Below are positions 12,601 through 25,519 of a stretch of 64,000 nucleotides of DNA, piece by piece (within the stretch, counting starts at the first letter, position 1; every line of letters starts with the position of its first letter). Source of the stretch: Salticus scenicus (Eukaryota; Arthropoda; Arachnida; Araneae; Salticidae); the NCBI GenBank assembly GCA_963930645.1, contig OZ005660.1, positions 243,044,836 to 243,108,835 of the forward strand, written 5' to 3'. Below the pieces are notes generated by a model. The model was given only the letters and a program-made list of their open reading frames with translations. It was not told where the DNA came from and did not search any database. A program made the translations under genes and the position numbers.

Positions 12601-13640
12601 ATAGCCTGCTTATAGCATAGGCACTCGAGACTCGTGCCCTAGGCACAAAATTTCTGAGGGGCACAAAATTTTACGAATGCAAAAATATTTCATCTAAATC
12701 ACCCCGTTTTTCTCATTTTTTAACTCGACTATCTTTTATTTATTTGAATAAAATTTTAAAATAAAATCTATCGTTCAGCCAAAAAGAGTAATTTTACTCA
12801 CCATTTACTCCTCATAATGATCCTACTTTATCAAACCAATGTAATTTAAATCATTATTTGTTCTGTTCTAAATAATTTAATCAAACGAATTTCTAACGAA
12901 AAGTTAACGATTATTTACTCAAATTTAGATGATTATAAAAATAACAGGTATAATTGTCAAAATGCATGAATATATACCAAAATGTCATGACCTCATTTTG
13001 TTCCTGATTACAATATTTTCTTCACATATAATATGTTATAAATGTTAAAAAAGAAAGAAAAAATATGCTAGATCCTAAGTGGTAGGATTTTTTCATTACT
13101 AAATCTACATGTTTAAAAAGAATTTCCTTTAAAAAAAAAAAAAAAAAAAAAAAAAGAAAAAGAAAAAAAAAGTAAGTAAATCTCTGAACAATAAAATAGA
13201 GTAAAATTATAATTTAACAAAAATGAAAAGATTGAAAAGTGTGAGAAAACGTGTTATTTAAGATTTTTATCAGTTTGGAGATAAAATGAACCACAAATTT
13301 TGCAGCGTTATTTATTCTCGGAGAGTGTTGTTTCACTTTTTCATTATCTCATTTAAGAGAACTCTGCGTGTCTTTTTAATAGCAGCAGAGATAAAGCAGG
13401 TCGCGATGAAAAGCAGAAAGGCGACATTTTGTTGAAACACCTCTGCAAAGGCTTTATCATTCAGGGTGAGTCAATCTATAGATTTTTACTAGACGTGTTA
13501 GTTGAAAATGCGTTTTTCCACTCTATTAAATCTAGTTAAAATTAGTTTTTTAGATTGGTTATCTTACCAACTGACTTATACCAGTTACTTAGTTTTAACT
13601 AACATATGTCTATAATGGGAATTTTGTTGTTATGATAACT
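12601..13640. other. Mostly unassigned intergenic DNA
   Basis: 12618-12680 (CGTGCCCTAGGCACAAAA, GAGGGGCACAAAA) looks like another hAT edge. The A-rich tract 13128-13170 and the rest show no recognised feature. Confidence 0.35.
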
Positions 13641-13680
13641 TCCAAAATATGGATTCAAATCAAAGTTGGAGAGTTGACTT

Positions 13681-13889
13681 GTTTGTTTGTATATTGATAA
13701 CATATGCATCAGATTTGTATGCTTGACGTCTGCAAGTAGATTTTCGTCAGATAATTACAGATAGCACATGACAGAACTACAATACTGAGAAATGGATAAA
13801 AACAGGGCTATGCGGGAATCGAACCCGCTCTACTACGATTGGGTGCGATTAGCAGTGTGGTGACATAACCACTCGGCCACAAAGGCCGC
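13681..13889 (-). mobile_element. tRNA-Ser-derived SINE with 12-bp target duplications
   Basis: Minus-strand head: TGGCCGAGTGG (A box), CTGCTAA anticodon-loop relic, GGTTCGATTCCC (B box). The tail ends in a CAAACAAAC run. Perfect 12-mers GAGAGTTGACTT flank it at 13669-13680 and 13890-13901, the mark of LINE-driven integration. A tandem neighbour near 14195 shows the uninterrupted site. Confidence 0.92.
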
Positions 13890-14238
13890 GAGAGTTGACT
13901 TATCTTACAAAAATATTGGACGAGTTCGTTAACGAAGTTTCGAAATACCGGTCATTTGAAAATTCCAAAATCACATTGTAAAAAGCTTATTTAAGAACAG
14001 ATTTGCTTGAAATTCAGTGCATACATAGTCTATATCAGAATGATAACGATGTTTATTAATCATTTTGACATCGCAATCTTGTTTAAAAATAACGGTAACA
14101 TAAAATAACACAGGGCCAGAGGAAATCATCGGATTACTTGAAATCCCATGGGCAATTGAAAATTTGTCATCGCAATAATTTATCGATTCGCATCAAAGTT
14201 GAACAGTGGGCTTATCTTAGAAATATTTTAAAGAAGTT

Positions 14239-14450
14239 CAGTCGGCAGCAAAAGTATCCGAGCACTAGCAATAATCCCTGTCTAAAAAAGAAGGTACACT
14301 TAATACTGCTTTGTTAGATAAATCCTTGTCATGTTCTTAGTCAGTCTAAGAACATGATTCGACAAGGATTTATTTAACAAAACAGTATTAAGTGTACCTT
14401 TTTGATATCGGAATGATTGGTAAGTGCTCGGATACTTTTACTGCCAAATT
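14239..14450. mobile_element. Foldback Tc1-type MITE, copy 2
   Basis: CAGTCGGCAGCAAAAGTATC at the left and TTACTGCC at the right, with the same central stem (AAATCCTTGTC ... GACAAGGATTTATTTAAC) as the copies at 7360 and 48894. The ends are more decayed and no clean TA pair remains. Confidence 0.85.
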
Positions 14451-14720
14451 TACCTTTGAGAACTTGATACACAATTTTGTTTGAAAGGGGACGCCACTTG
14501 GGATAGCATTGCCTAATGAAAATTTGTCAAAGCGTTAATTTTTTAAATACACGGCCAGTTCAAAGTGAAATTGAATGGTGGAATTATTTTACAAGCATCT
14601 TAAATGAGTCTGATATCCAAGATGATCATCTGCCATATTGTTTCAAAATGTCGGCTACTTGAAAATTTCAAAATCATATTGAAACTGTATTTAAAAATTG
14701 ATTTGCTGAAAATTTGATAT

Positions 14721-15290
14721 ACACAGGATGTCCTAAATTAAGCGACACTACTTTAATGTTGTTTACAGATTAAACTGTTGTTAAAAAGGTTGTGAAAATT
14801 TGTGTATGTCATAAATGACATAATGAAGGTATGGAAATTTGTTTCAGCGTGTATATATATATACATATATTAGTCCAAATTTTCGCCATTATTATATAGC
14901 TTGATTGTAATAAACTTAACTTATGTTTTATGGTTGCTTAAAGGTATATTTTCTGGTAAAAATAGTGTTAATAAAATGAATAATTATCGAAATCGAAAAT
15001 GAATAAATCGAAAATGTGAAATCTAAAAATTTAGCGAATCTAATATTTTCTTTTGTCGTATATAGAAGAAAATTAAAAAACAAATTAAAAAAGAGTTCTA
15101 GTAAAAAAAGGTCTAAATTTTTCAGCCGGGCGTTCTCACTTTCCTTATCTAAAATATAAAATTATCAAGTGTAAGACAGAATAAAACTTTCCCTTATATA
15201 TATATATATTAAAATAAAATAAATAAAATGCAGACTTTGGTGATTCAGAGTTCTCTCTTCCAGTAATACAGGGAAATCCAAATTACAAAT
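14721..15290. other. Unassigned intergenic DNA
   Basis: AT-rich, with (AT)n runs near 14860 and 15198. ACACAGGATGTCCTAAATTA at 14723 may be a Tc1 or hAT edge. No gene signal. Confidence 0.35.
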
Positions 15291-15570
15291 GAGCTGCAAC
15301 CTCATAAAAACTTTCTTCTGTATAATTCTATTTAACAGTGCCAACTAACATGTAATACGAACAAACATTTAATCCTAAATTATCATCAAAATAAAGATTT
15401 TACATTTGCTACTTGGTGCAGTTTTAACCAACAGTTTGTGAGATATAGCCATCTGAAAAATCACAGAAAGTGTGTAATAGCAGCGCCACCTGTCGCCCGA
15501 TATACACCGAAATTTGCTCCACATTCTTTTTTATAATGACAAGCTCACTTATCAAGTTTGGTAAAGGGCG
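15291..15570 (+). repeat. Fragment of the dispersed AGCGCCACCT family
   Basis: Begins AACCTCATAAAAACTTTCTT and contains TAGCAGCGCCACCTGTCGCC followed by CGATATACACCGAAATTTG, the internal landmarks of the 4366 and 46436 elements. The tail is absent. Confidence 0.5.
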
Positions 15571-16261
15571 GAAATCCCAATCGGGTCCAAGTCCCAATTT
15601 GGCGGAAATCCCAATCAGTTGAAAAGCATCCGCACGTTAAGGGAAGGACTTGGGTTCAATTCCCGGCTCTGACATTTTCCACATAGTTGATATAAAATAA
15701 AAAAATAGTCTTATATTCCAAACTGCTTAAAATGGATTTTCACTGTTGATGAATTTTTCAATAAAATTTCTAATTATTTGAAGATAGCTTAAGAAATTAA
15801 ACGGTAATATCGGATATTGGCAGGCATCCTGGCATATTGGAATTGTGACAACGCAAAATTATTATCTAAAAGAAATAATCCTGTCGTACTAATAAGAAAT
15901 GAACTACTAAGTAATGAGCAATGACAAACGAATATCAAGGTTTCGGATCTGTAGATCCAGTAATCATTTTTTAGACTCGAACAATGCTTTGAATCGATTA
16001 TCATTTTCATTTTTCTGTTATCTTAAAGAAAGATCCTTTATTTTGCAAGGTTACAATTTCTGAGGACTAAGAAGTGCTATTTTCAAAACGTGTTATCGGA
16101 TATTTCATCCCCCCCCCCTTTTTCCTCCCATTTTCTTTATCTTATCGCGATTGCTCTTACAGACCTTCCGCACGCTTCCATTTTATTCTTTTTTTGCGGA
16201 AGTTTCGTTCTAAATACTTTTCATTTGTTCATTTATTTCCATAAATATACACACATATATA
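15571..16261. other. Weak tRNA-like piece, otherwise unassigned
   Basis: 15560-15610 has a short direct repeat (GGCGGAAATCCCAATC twice). 15630-15670 ends GGGTTCAATTCCCGGCTC, a good B box, with no clear A box before it: possibly a SINE relic. The rest is unassigned. Confidence 0.35.
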
Positions 16262-17986
16262 CACTCCTTTTCAAAATTATAAGGACACCAGTTTCTCTAT
16301 ATTAACTAAACACTGAACACTGTTATTTAAACAAATATATTTTTTACCAATTTGAATTTCATTAATAGACTATATTTTTAAAGTTTTATCGTTTTTATAT
16401 CTTAAAAAACATTAAATATGTTAAAAAGATAATTTTTTAGGTGTTTACAATTATAAGGACAGCTCGAATTTTAGTAATTTTTTTCAGTTATTCTTTAAAT
16501 TAATATTTTATGGGGTCTCTTTTTAGGGTTAAACAGTCAGACATTCTCTCTGGTATATTATATATATATATTATTTTTTTTAATATTCAGTTTCAATACC
16601 ATGTGATATAGCATATATGAAATTCTTAATACATTTAAACTATTTAAAATTGCTTTCCACTTGCATGCACTTTTCTAATATCATAGGTTAAGGTTTTTTC
16701 AACTTTTAGGCCATGGGAAAGGAAATAATACAGAAGTTTCTTTCTTCAAACTATTTCCTATTGCTCTAGAAGTAGGGAAAAAATGTAAGTCTTGTTGAAA
16801 AAAATATTATTAACCCCCAAAATCTAACAAAAATCTGATAATTCCACGTTTAAAATTTGCGGATATTCTCTTGATGTTCATAATAATAGAAAAAATTACT
16901 AAATTCATTCTGCCTTCAGTAGAAACAGCTTCCCCAGAGCACCATAGATCCACCTTTAAAATGCCCGATTCATATCTGCCTTTAAAAAATCTGCTCTGCC
17001 TTTCGCTATCTTCAGATCGTGCCAGTAACTGTTAAAACCATTTGGTTAATAAAGAATAAAATGTTTTTCATCCGAAAATGCAACATTTTACCATTTAATA
17101 TTGTCTTTAACACAGACGTTCTTTCCCCCATTAAATGCTGATTGATTATTACAGGTTTTTTAGAACATATTATTAATTATTTTAAACATGCATAAATGTG
17201 GACCCTAACCTTTCGTTTAAAATTACGAGCAAATTCAGCAGCAGTCATTATGAGTAGAACAGTAAGAGGAATTATGAGTCTTCGATCTCTGTAAAACAAC
17301 TCTGATTTTGCAACAGATCTCTCTCCTATCGAACCAGCAGTCAGGGCCCGACTTAGACTACCTGGAGCCCCGGGGCAAGCCTATTCTGGGGGGCCCCTTG
17401 CAGTGGCATAAGAGGTCTTTAGGTTACAGAATTTCTGCATTCGCCTGTAGGGGGGCCCAGGGCATTTACCCCGTATGCCCTGCCGTAAGTCAGGGCATGC
17501 CAGCAGTTCAACGTTTGATCACATTTCCTTCAGCAATTTTAGACCTTCGAATTTCATTAGAAATTCGGCGGATTGAAATTATCCTTCCACTTAAAAAACA
17601 CATTTATCATACTTCACTACTTGAACGTTCTTTTTTTCGTGCAATTATCAGTAATGTCCGTCCAAGAAAAACTGAAGGCTTATGTATGAATTAATCTAGC
17701 CCAGTAGTTAACAAATTCGCATGTCAACTGTAATTTATCCGCTAGTAAGTTAAATAAAACGAAAAAAATCTGGATTGTCCCTATAATTATGGACATCTAA
17801 AAACGTGGAGAAAAACACATTTTGCATTATTTTTTATTAATTTTGTTTTATATTAAAAAAATTATAACAGTTTTGGTTTTTAGAATACTAGACATATTAA
17901 GTGCACTTAGTATAATGTTGTTTACAATTATTTTTACATTAGTTATTTCAAAATATAAAGTGTTCTTATAAATATGAGAAGGAGTG
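16262..17986 (-). mobile_element. Tc1/mariner-like element, 1.7 kb, decayed
   Basis: Inverted termini CACTCCTTTTCAAAATTATA (16262) and, read inward from 17986, CACTCCTTCTCATATTTATA, with TA at both outer ends (16260-16261, 17987-17988). Minus-strand frames near 17040-17090 read IFGxEKTFYSL, a relic of the Tc1 FSDEKTF catalytic block. Multiple stops. A hAT MITE is nested at 17342. Confidence 0.78.
17342..17499. mobile_element. hAT-type MITE, 158 bp, perfect 8-bp duplication
   Basis: Termini CAGGGCCCGACTTA and TAAGTCAGGGCATG are inverted copies. CCAGCAGT is repeated exactly at 17334-17341 and 17500-17507. Much more GC-rich than the host Tc1 remnant (runs of GGGGCCCC). The clean duplication implies a fairly recent insertion. 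Confidence 0.9.
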
Positions 17987-17988
17987 TA

Positions 17989-18786
17989 TTAATATATCGA
18001 ATTAATAAGGTAAATATATTAATATAGATTGAATTAGAAATTTGTACCTGATAAAACATGACGATTTTGTAGAGGTTAAACGTATATATGAGTTCCTGTA
18101 CATTGACAGTGGCTGAGAAGTTTGTGTCAACAACTTTCTCCACGATGTAAAATATAAACTTCACGAAAAAGTATATAATGAGAATAAAAATAGCGATTTT
18201 TGCCAGATATTGAAAATCATTGAACAGCAGACAGAGAACGATTAAGATGAAAGACACTTTTATATTTTAAAAATAAAAAGATAACAGTTTATAACAAAAA
18301 AGACAAGTCAGTTTTCGTCGTCCTAAAATTTTCTTTTATATTTTTCCATATAAAATCAAATAGATTTTTTTTTTCTTCAATCGAAGAAAAATAAGTTGAA
18401 CATTTATGAAATACTTATTTTTAAAAATCTGATATCTAACAACGATATGAATTCCATTACGCGCTATTAAGCATACTATAAACCAGGGGTGAAACTAACA
18501 AATATCTAAAAACCCTGAAAACAGCTACTTTCATGCAGATTTAATAGCGAGCAGAGATTATAATATATCACTATAATGAATATAGTTATTATTAAAAATG
18601 TTTATCTCAGTTAAAATTTAAACTTTTCTTTATAGCTTCATATTTGGAGTTAGTGTAGCTGCTTTCGCGAGGGGATGCGCTCCGTCATCTGCACCCTTCT
18701 CAGTGGTCGGTGATGCTATAGCCATCTTCCTCTGTCTTTTAATTTTTCTTCCAGTAGATGGCATTACAGCCAGTCTAAGCCAGCTT
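17989..18786. other. Unassigned DNA upstream of the Rho gene
   Basis: 17989-18600 is AT-rich. 18640-18786 is richer in GC (TTTCGCGAGGGGATGCGCTC) and could contain promoter or untranslated-exon sequence, but no TATA or initiator arrangement decides it. Confidence 0.3.
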
Positions 18787-18963
18787 TTAATTTGTTGCGA
18801 TTACAGGAGTTGCTTCGTCAGATAAAGATAGATAGTACATGACAGCATTACAATACGAAGAAATGGAAAAAACCCCAGGACCAGCGCGTGAATCGAACCC
18901 GCTCTCCTACGCTCAAAGTTGATTGGTAGTACGGTGAGATTAGCAAACATCCATGGAGGGCCC
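18787..18963 (-). mobile_element. tRNA-Ser-derived SINE upstream of the Rho gene
   Basis: Minus-strand B box GGTTCGATTCACG and body words (CATGTACTATCTATC, GACGAAGCAA) match the family at 13681, 30819 and 55173. The head has rearranged (AGGGCCCTCCATGG). It lies about 150 bp before the start-codon exon. Confidence 0.82.
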
Positions 18964-19120
18964 TATTGTTGTTGTTATTTTTGTTTTTCTGGTTGACAGA
19001 TGCAATTGGGCCGTATATCGGAGTATATGAACTGTTGTCAGGAAAATGGAAGCTGCTGGTTTGTAGATCCACTACTAAGGTGTTGTTGTGATAGTTTTGT
19101 TTTTCTCATTGACAGGGACA
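18964..19120 (+). promoter_or_regulatory. Duplicated splice-acceptor-like segment before exon 1
   Basis: Two about 50-base stretches, 18965-19014 and 19081-19132, are near-identical. Both run from a TGTTGTTGTT-like start through TTTTGTTTTTCT and TTGACAG to GCCGT. The second supplies the presumed acceptor of the start-codon exon; the first has an equally good CAG at 18996-18998. This is a local duplication of unknown effect. Confidence 0.45.
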
Positions 19121-19248
19121 ATGCGCCGTCGCTGTAGAAAACTGAAGTTGACCGTGGTGGGCGACAAGGGAGTTGGAAAAACATCACTCCTAAAGACTTA
19201 CTCTCAAGGTGTTTTTCCACAAGGAGAATACGTATCGACAGTTTTTCC
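19121..19248 (+). CDS. Rho-like GTPase exon 1 (start, P-loop, switch I)
   Basis: Encodes residues 1-42 plus two bases of codon 43: a basic start MRRRCRK, the P-loop GDKGVGKTS and YVSTVF. It ends at a GTAAGT donor (19249). A polypyrimidine stretch and CAG at 19113-19115 look like an acceptor, so the exon probably begins at 19116 with a 5-base untranslated leader after an upstream untranslated exon that I cannot identify. Confidence 0.85.
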
Positions 19249-22200
19249 GTAAGTTTTTCCTATTTTTATTATTTAAGTTCCTATTTATTACATATTATAT
19301 TATTTATACATTTATTTATTATTCCTACTGTTTCTGTTTCGTTCTTATTTTTATTATTTTATTGTTCGTATTGTTGTTATTATTATTTTATATTCATTTA
19401 CCTATTTTTTCAAGAAACTAAAACTGTGTTAGCAACAACGTTTTTGTTTCTTGTAAAAAAAAAAAAAGTAAAATTCATTTGGTATGTTCAATGCCAGTCT
19501 AGAGCGACCAGGAAAACAAGGCGAGAGGATTGCAGGATTATGCGACAAGCGTTCATGGATCCAACACTGACTTATTCAATGAGTGAAGCTAATTGTTCCC
19601 TAAACTTGCTCCATAAACCATTTCTAGATGCCTTGCGGAAGCTAAGGTGCAATCCAAGCGTCTTTTTCTTGCACTGCATGTAACACCAAAACATCGGCTA
19701 CTCCGTCGCCACTGGTATCACGGCAGAGGTAGGAAGAATGACATAAATTAGCAAAACGTGGTGTTTAGTGATGAATCTCGATTTTTTTGGGGAGGTGAGG
19801 GTGAGGGGACAAATAATGTCCGAGTACCGGTATTGATGCGCCCTAGTGAACGGTACAATTCTACACACGCTGTTGCGGGACCATTATCTGCATAGCAAGC
19901 GTAATAGTCTAAAAATGGCTTAGCCATTGATTGCCGGTACTTTTTAATTGTGGTGCGTGGAACCTTAACGGCTCAACGTTATGTTGATGATATTTGTCAT
20001 TATGTGGAACCTTTTCTAAATGGACTTCCAGATCCTTCATGAAAGATAATGTTCCTGCGCATACAGCTGAAGTTGTTCAAGATTTCTTACGTAAATTTAG
20101 GGACAAATGATATCCATGTACAAGTGCAGTTATGCCTTCGTTAACGGTACAATTCCATTTGCACTGTCGTGGGACCCTTGCACGTACAGCAGGCGTAACT
20201 GTCTGTGGAAGCATTACCTGTAATAGTCGGTATCCTTTAATGTGATACGTAGAAACGAAATATCACATTAACATACAAACACTTTTCTAAAAAAATGTTT
20301 AATCGTGTGTATAGACCATTGACTGAATGTATCTCCAGCGTATAAATCTATGGAAAACGTGTAAATCCAATGTAAAGTTTTCTCAAATCCATTTCTGTAT
20401 CAAACTTCTATATTTTCGTAACCATCTCATATTACTCCTAAATCTTTGTAATCATTTCATGTATTTCTCACATTTCCATATAAAATTTTTGATTCATCCA
20501 TTTTTTTTTTTTTAATTCATTGGCCTAATATTTAGGAATTCAGAATATTGATTGTTTTGCAGATACATTTCTGACGCAGACTACCTGTACAGCAGGCTGG
20601 TGGAATATTGCGGATTGTCAATGTTGTTGGAGATGTGGGATCGCGTCTACAGCTACAAAGAAGACGACATCATACGATCTTTGCAATACAATCAGGTACG
20701 ATCATGTTGCAATTAAAAAATTAAAATTAAACTGTATATTCGTTTCATTATATTGAATTCGTTTTATAAAATCCTAAAAAAGAGATATATCCGTATATCT
20801 TAATTTTTTCTGTATCTGTATATGAGCCACGATCTGTCTTTACACAAATAATTACATGGCTAATTCAACGTATGATATAACTCTTTGTGTCCGATATAAA
20901 ATAAATCGTATTATTTTTTATGACCTCTTTCTCGGTATACGGACGAACAGATAAATACACAAATACAAAAATGAATTGAGTTTTTACAGAAAGGCATGAC
21001 AGACATTTCTGTAACTACTATGTGACAATATCATTTGTGAGGTATAATGGGCTAAGGTATCCTTAACTTATTTGATCTTGTCTGTTTTAAGGAACGATTA
21101 AAATGTAGAGCACGAAAGACACTGAAAAGCTTTCAATTATTTTATTGTGTCCCAACAGAATGAAGGTAAGAAATCTATTCGCTTCATATTAAAGAAATAG
21201 CGTGCCGGACAAAATAAATTTCTTCGAACCAAATAAAGGTGTACAATTGAGTGTTATTTTTTTTCCACAGGTGACAACATCGTGGGGGATAAAAAAAATG
21301 ATCAGTCTTAACGCTCGAAATGATTCTAAAACTTTAGATTCCTTGTTTCATAACCGCCGCTGATGGATATATCCGGACACTGAGCTGTTATTTTTTCCAC
21401 AAAACACTTATATTCCAGAATTATATAATAATAAACTTTAGTTTGTTTTTTCAGTTTGAAGGGCTTAAAAAATAGTCATACGGATTATACTCACGTGAAT
21501 AGTTATATTTTTAACATTAAGTTGAAGCAATCCTTAATTTAGTACACTTGGACAACAACAATAAAGGAAAAACAACATTTCAATTCTTTCCCTTTTACAG
21601 GCGGTCAGAGGGTTCAATACTATCACTGAAGAATCAACTTTGAATATCTTTACGCCCAAATCTTCATAAAAAGATTTAAAATTTAACAAAGTAGTGCAGA
21701 CCGCAAAGCAAGCCAACAGGAACGCGGCGTGGTTCTGAAAACTATGGAAGCGCCGGAGCGAAGCGCTTCCAAAAGCAGAGGAAGAATCAATTCAGTCTTT
21801 CGACGAGGCGACGTTACTTGATTATATTTTTTAAATCTTAAATATGTGAGGTGCTGCTTCAATCGCTTCTGCAAGCCAAAGACAGCCTCGCAGCGGTCCA
21901 GCATAGAAGATATAAAATTCTTATTACAATCCTGACAAATTTCATAGAACCAAACCCAAATAATGATATCTTGCAGTTTTATCTTAATATCAGACATCTA
22001 AGCAAGAATTTTCGTACCCATTATATGCTAACAATTTTCAATGAAATTCAGGGCAAGACTATTCTCAAGCCCTTCTAAAATTTTAATACCATATACAGTG
22101 AAATTTGAATAATTCGATTCAAGTTAAGTCTGTTTAATTCGAAATTCTGGGTAATTCGAATTTTTACTCTGTCCCTTGAATTTTGTATTAAAATAATGTT

Positions 22201-22705
22201 AAAAAATCATGGATATTTCGAATTCCATTTTAGATAATTCGAATTTTTCATACGATTAACTTTAAAATATTAAAATTTGTTCCCGATATTTTTCTCAGCT
22301 AAAGTGCATTATTTTTTTTTAACAGTCTTTCAAAAGAAGGATAAGGAAATACAAGAGTATTTCCTACTTAGTACATCAGAAGAAGATATGGTCGATATAC
22401 ATGAACTTCGAGGTTTTTTAATTGAAAGTCATGTCTAATCTAGAAGATTCTGTTTTTATATCAGTTGACAGGTAGAAGTCATATGCTAGGGCACAAAGAT
22501 TGTGCTTAAAGAAGCAATCAAAATTATCTGACTATTTCTTAAAAAGTGTTGAATAATTAACCTCGTAAAAAAATATTGGTTTAATTGGGGAGGGGGGGGG
22601 GGGGTTAATGTAGCAGTATTCTTCTCTTTATGTGTTAAATCTTTGATCGTAGAGTTTTATTTTTTTTTATTTATCTCTTTTTTTCTTTTTTCTTTTTTCT
22701 TTCTT

Positions 22706-22741
<36 letters not shown>

Positions 22742-24713
22742 ACAAAATAGTATATGTAATTTGAATTTTTGGATATTTCGAATTTTTCTCTGGTCCCTTC
22801 AACTTTGAATTATCCAAGTTCTACTGTATTTTTTAAATCCTACACCTAGAGTAGGTATAATGGTGAAGTATATGGTGAAGATAAAATGTTGTCAATTAGG
22901 CAACAAAATAATCCATAAAATGATCCTATATACTTACAAATTTTGCTGTATTTGGTGCAAAGTCTTTTTCAAAAATGCAATGTCCAGTACTCTTCAAATG
23001 ATCCTTAAGAGATGGCTTTAAAACACTCCTTCAAGATCTCGGTATATAAGGATGCATTTACAGTTCAGTAATATATTTTAAGCATCCAGCCTATTTGCTG
23101 TACATGCATTCATTTGTAACAAGATGTTGGAATACCGTTTAAAGCCAGGTACTGAGAATCAATTGAAAAGAGTTGAAAATTGCCTTTTTGAAGAAAACAT
23201 TGCACCCTAGGCAGCTAAATCGGAAAGTACAATCCAACTTATTCATGAATGATTTTGTTGCCTATTTTACTAGTTTTCTTCTGCTCAACATTATGGATAT
23301 TGGGAAAGTATTTTTTCACTAATTTCCTCCTTTTAGATGTAGGCCTCTCATAAAAAATCTGGTGTTAATATTTTGGAATTGCCAGAGAAAAGTCCTGACA
23401 TATATCCCATTCAAAATTGTTGCATTTAAAGAGCACGAAAATTGCTTTTGAGAAACCTGCTACTAAAATAAAACTGCAGAAAAGCATTACTAGAATCTAG
23501 TTCCATGAAATTAAGCAGGGTTACATTCAGAAGTTGATATCTCCTATGCGGGACAGGTGCAAGACTGTCATCGCAGCTCGTAGAGCATCTGCTAAATATT
23601 AAAGTGATACACATTTGCGTATACATAAGTATACGTAATATGGCTGCAGTTATGTAGAATTCACATAACTACAAAATTCCTGTATCTATTACTTTCTTCT
23701 ACGTTTTCTTAAATATTGCATTTTTGAACTTTATTTCATTTTTCCAAACCCAATAAGTATGAATAACACTGTTCTGTATGAAAATCGGCCACAACACCTT
23801 TTTTGAAATTCTTATATAAAATGACCTCTTGAATCCGAATAAAACGCCTATTTTACCCTATCACCCACCGTTTTTTAGGGACAATACCCTGCTTTTATCG
23901 CTTTTCAGTAATTTTAAGGCAATAAATTTGATTTGTAGGGGTTGAAAAAATTATTTTAACTATTCTTCTTTTGGTTTACAGAATTGAAAAATTCTAAAAC
24001 ATGAACATTTGCAATTAGGAAAAAATTTAGAGGGATTTGCCACTGAAATTATATGGAACAATTATTATATTTTATCGATCAATTACTATTATTATTTATA
24101 ATACACTATATGGTTTTGTTTTTAAGTGTTAAAATAACTATTTTCCATTCTTCAAATCAAATTCATGGCCATAAAATAACTGAACAGCGATAAAAATTGG
24201 GGCAGGAGGTGACATGCCAGGAAACGGTGGGTAATGGATGAAAATGGGAATCATATTCGAATTCAAGAAGTTATTTTACATAAGAATCAGGAAAAATGGT
24301 AACAGAGTTCGATTTTTTTTTTTTTTTTTTTTTTTTTGCCGTGCAGTGTAATTTATTAATACTAATAAAATCATGGTTGAGATTAATCCTACAACTGTAT
24401 TTTATTGTAAAAATATCATCAAACACACTACATAAAACATAGCATGAAAACTTTACTTGCACACTTTTCTACATTCTCGCAAGTGATGCAGTACTTTTCT
24501 CCTCCACTGTATATACTCACATGCATAAAAACATGTTGGCTACGGTTGATTTGGTTTGGGTGTCACACTGCGGTCATCTTTTTGCGTAATCAGGCTCATG
24601 GTAGATTCTGGACACAGTATAAACAGCCACGTCTAAATCTGTTTTTCAATCTTGCAACTAACAACTCATACCTACATTCTGTAATTAGCATTAATTATTG
24701 CCTTTCAATGCCA

Positions 24714-24747
<34 letters not shown>

Positions 24748-25480
24748 TTGAGATATATTAGTATATAAGTGGCAATTGCTTGAAGTGCATTTTACATTGT
24801 GTTTTGCATTTTTAATACCTAAAATAAAGTTCTAAAGTTGACTGCTAAATGATTTAACGGATAAGTACACATAAGAAGTACTTTATAATCCATGCCATCT
24901 GCATGAATTTTCTTTCTTATTTTTCTTTTCAGACGAATATCTTCCTTCTTTGTTTCAGTGTGACAGACATGACTTCCTTTGCGAATATTGCCAGTGTGTG
25001 GAAGCCAGAAATTCACAAACACTGCCCGAAATCTCCCTGTATACTAGTAGGTGAGTTCCGAAAAGTACATCGAGGTATATACATAATATATATATATTTA
25101 TAATTTTATAATAATTATGCCATATCGTTCTGTGATCCCCATTTCAGATAATCAAAATTGTGATAATATGTCTCCAGACTGATTCTTAGAGTAAGTATCA
25201 GAACGTTGCCATTCGGCCAAGGCATACCTATAGTGTAGGGGTGAACAACCTTTTTTCCTGGAGGGCCACTCTCGTTGTTGAATGGGACATGAAGGGCCAC
25301 AGACGAGATAATATACAATCTAAGCAGATACATTCCCGTGTAATATATACATACATACACACACATGACATATATAAAGAGGCACATTATCACTGTCAAG
25401 TGCCTGTACGCAGAACTTTAATTTGTATTATATGTTACTTAATATATAAATATACATAATATATATAAATAAATAAATAA

Positions 25481-25519
<39 letters not shown>

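Larger units (their letters stand above)
13640..14720 (+). repeat. Three diverged tandem copies, split by SINE and MITE
   Basis: Shared landmarks TCAAAGTTG...GACTTATCTTA, TTGAAAATTCCAAAATCA, GATTTGCTTGAAA and GAAAATTTGTCA appear near 13655-14030, 14150-14240 plus 14445-14540, and 14555-14720. The first copy is split by the SINE at 13681, the second by the MITE at 14239. Confidence 0.6.

Noticed and set aside
13800..13889. Functional tRNA-Ser gene
   Set aside because: A and B boxes are good, but the acceptor stem does not pair and a SINE body follows in all four copies.
17308..17694. 128-codon open frame, plus strand
   Set aside because: It spans a 158-bp hAT MITE with perfect target duplications and decayed Tc1 sequence; no domain and no splice context.
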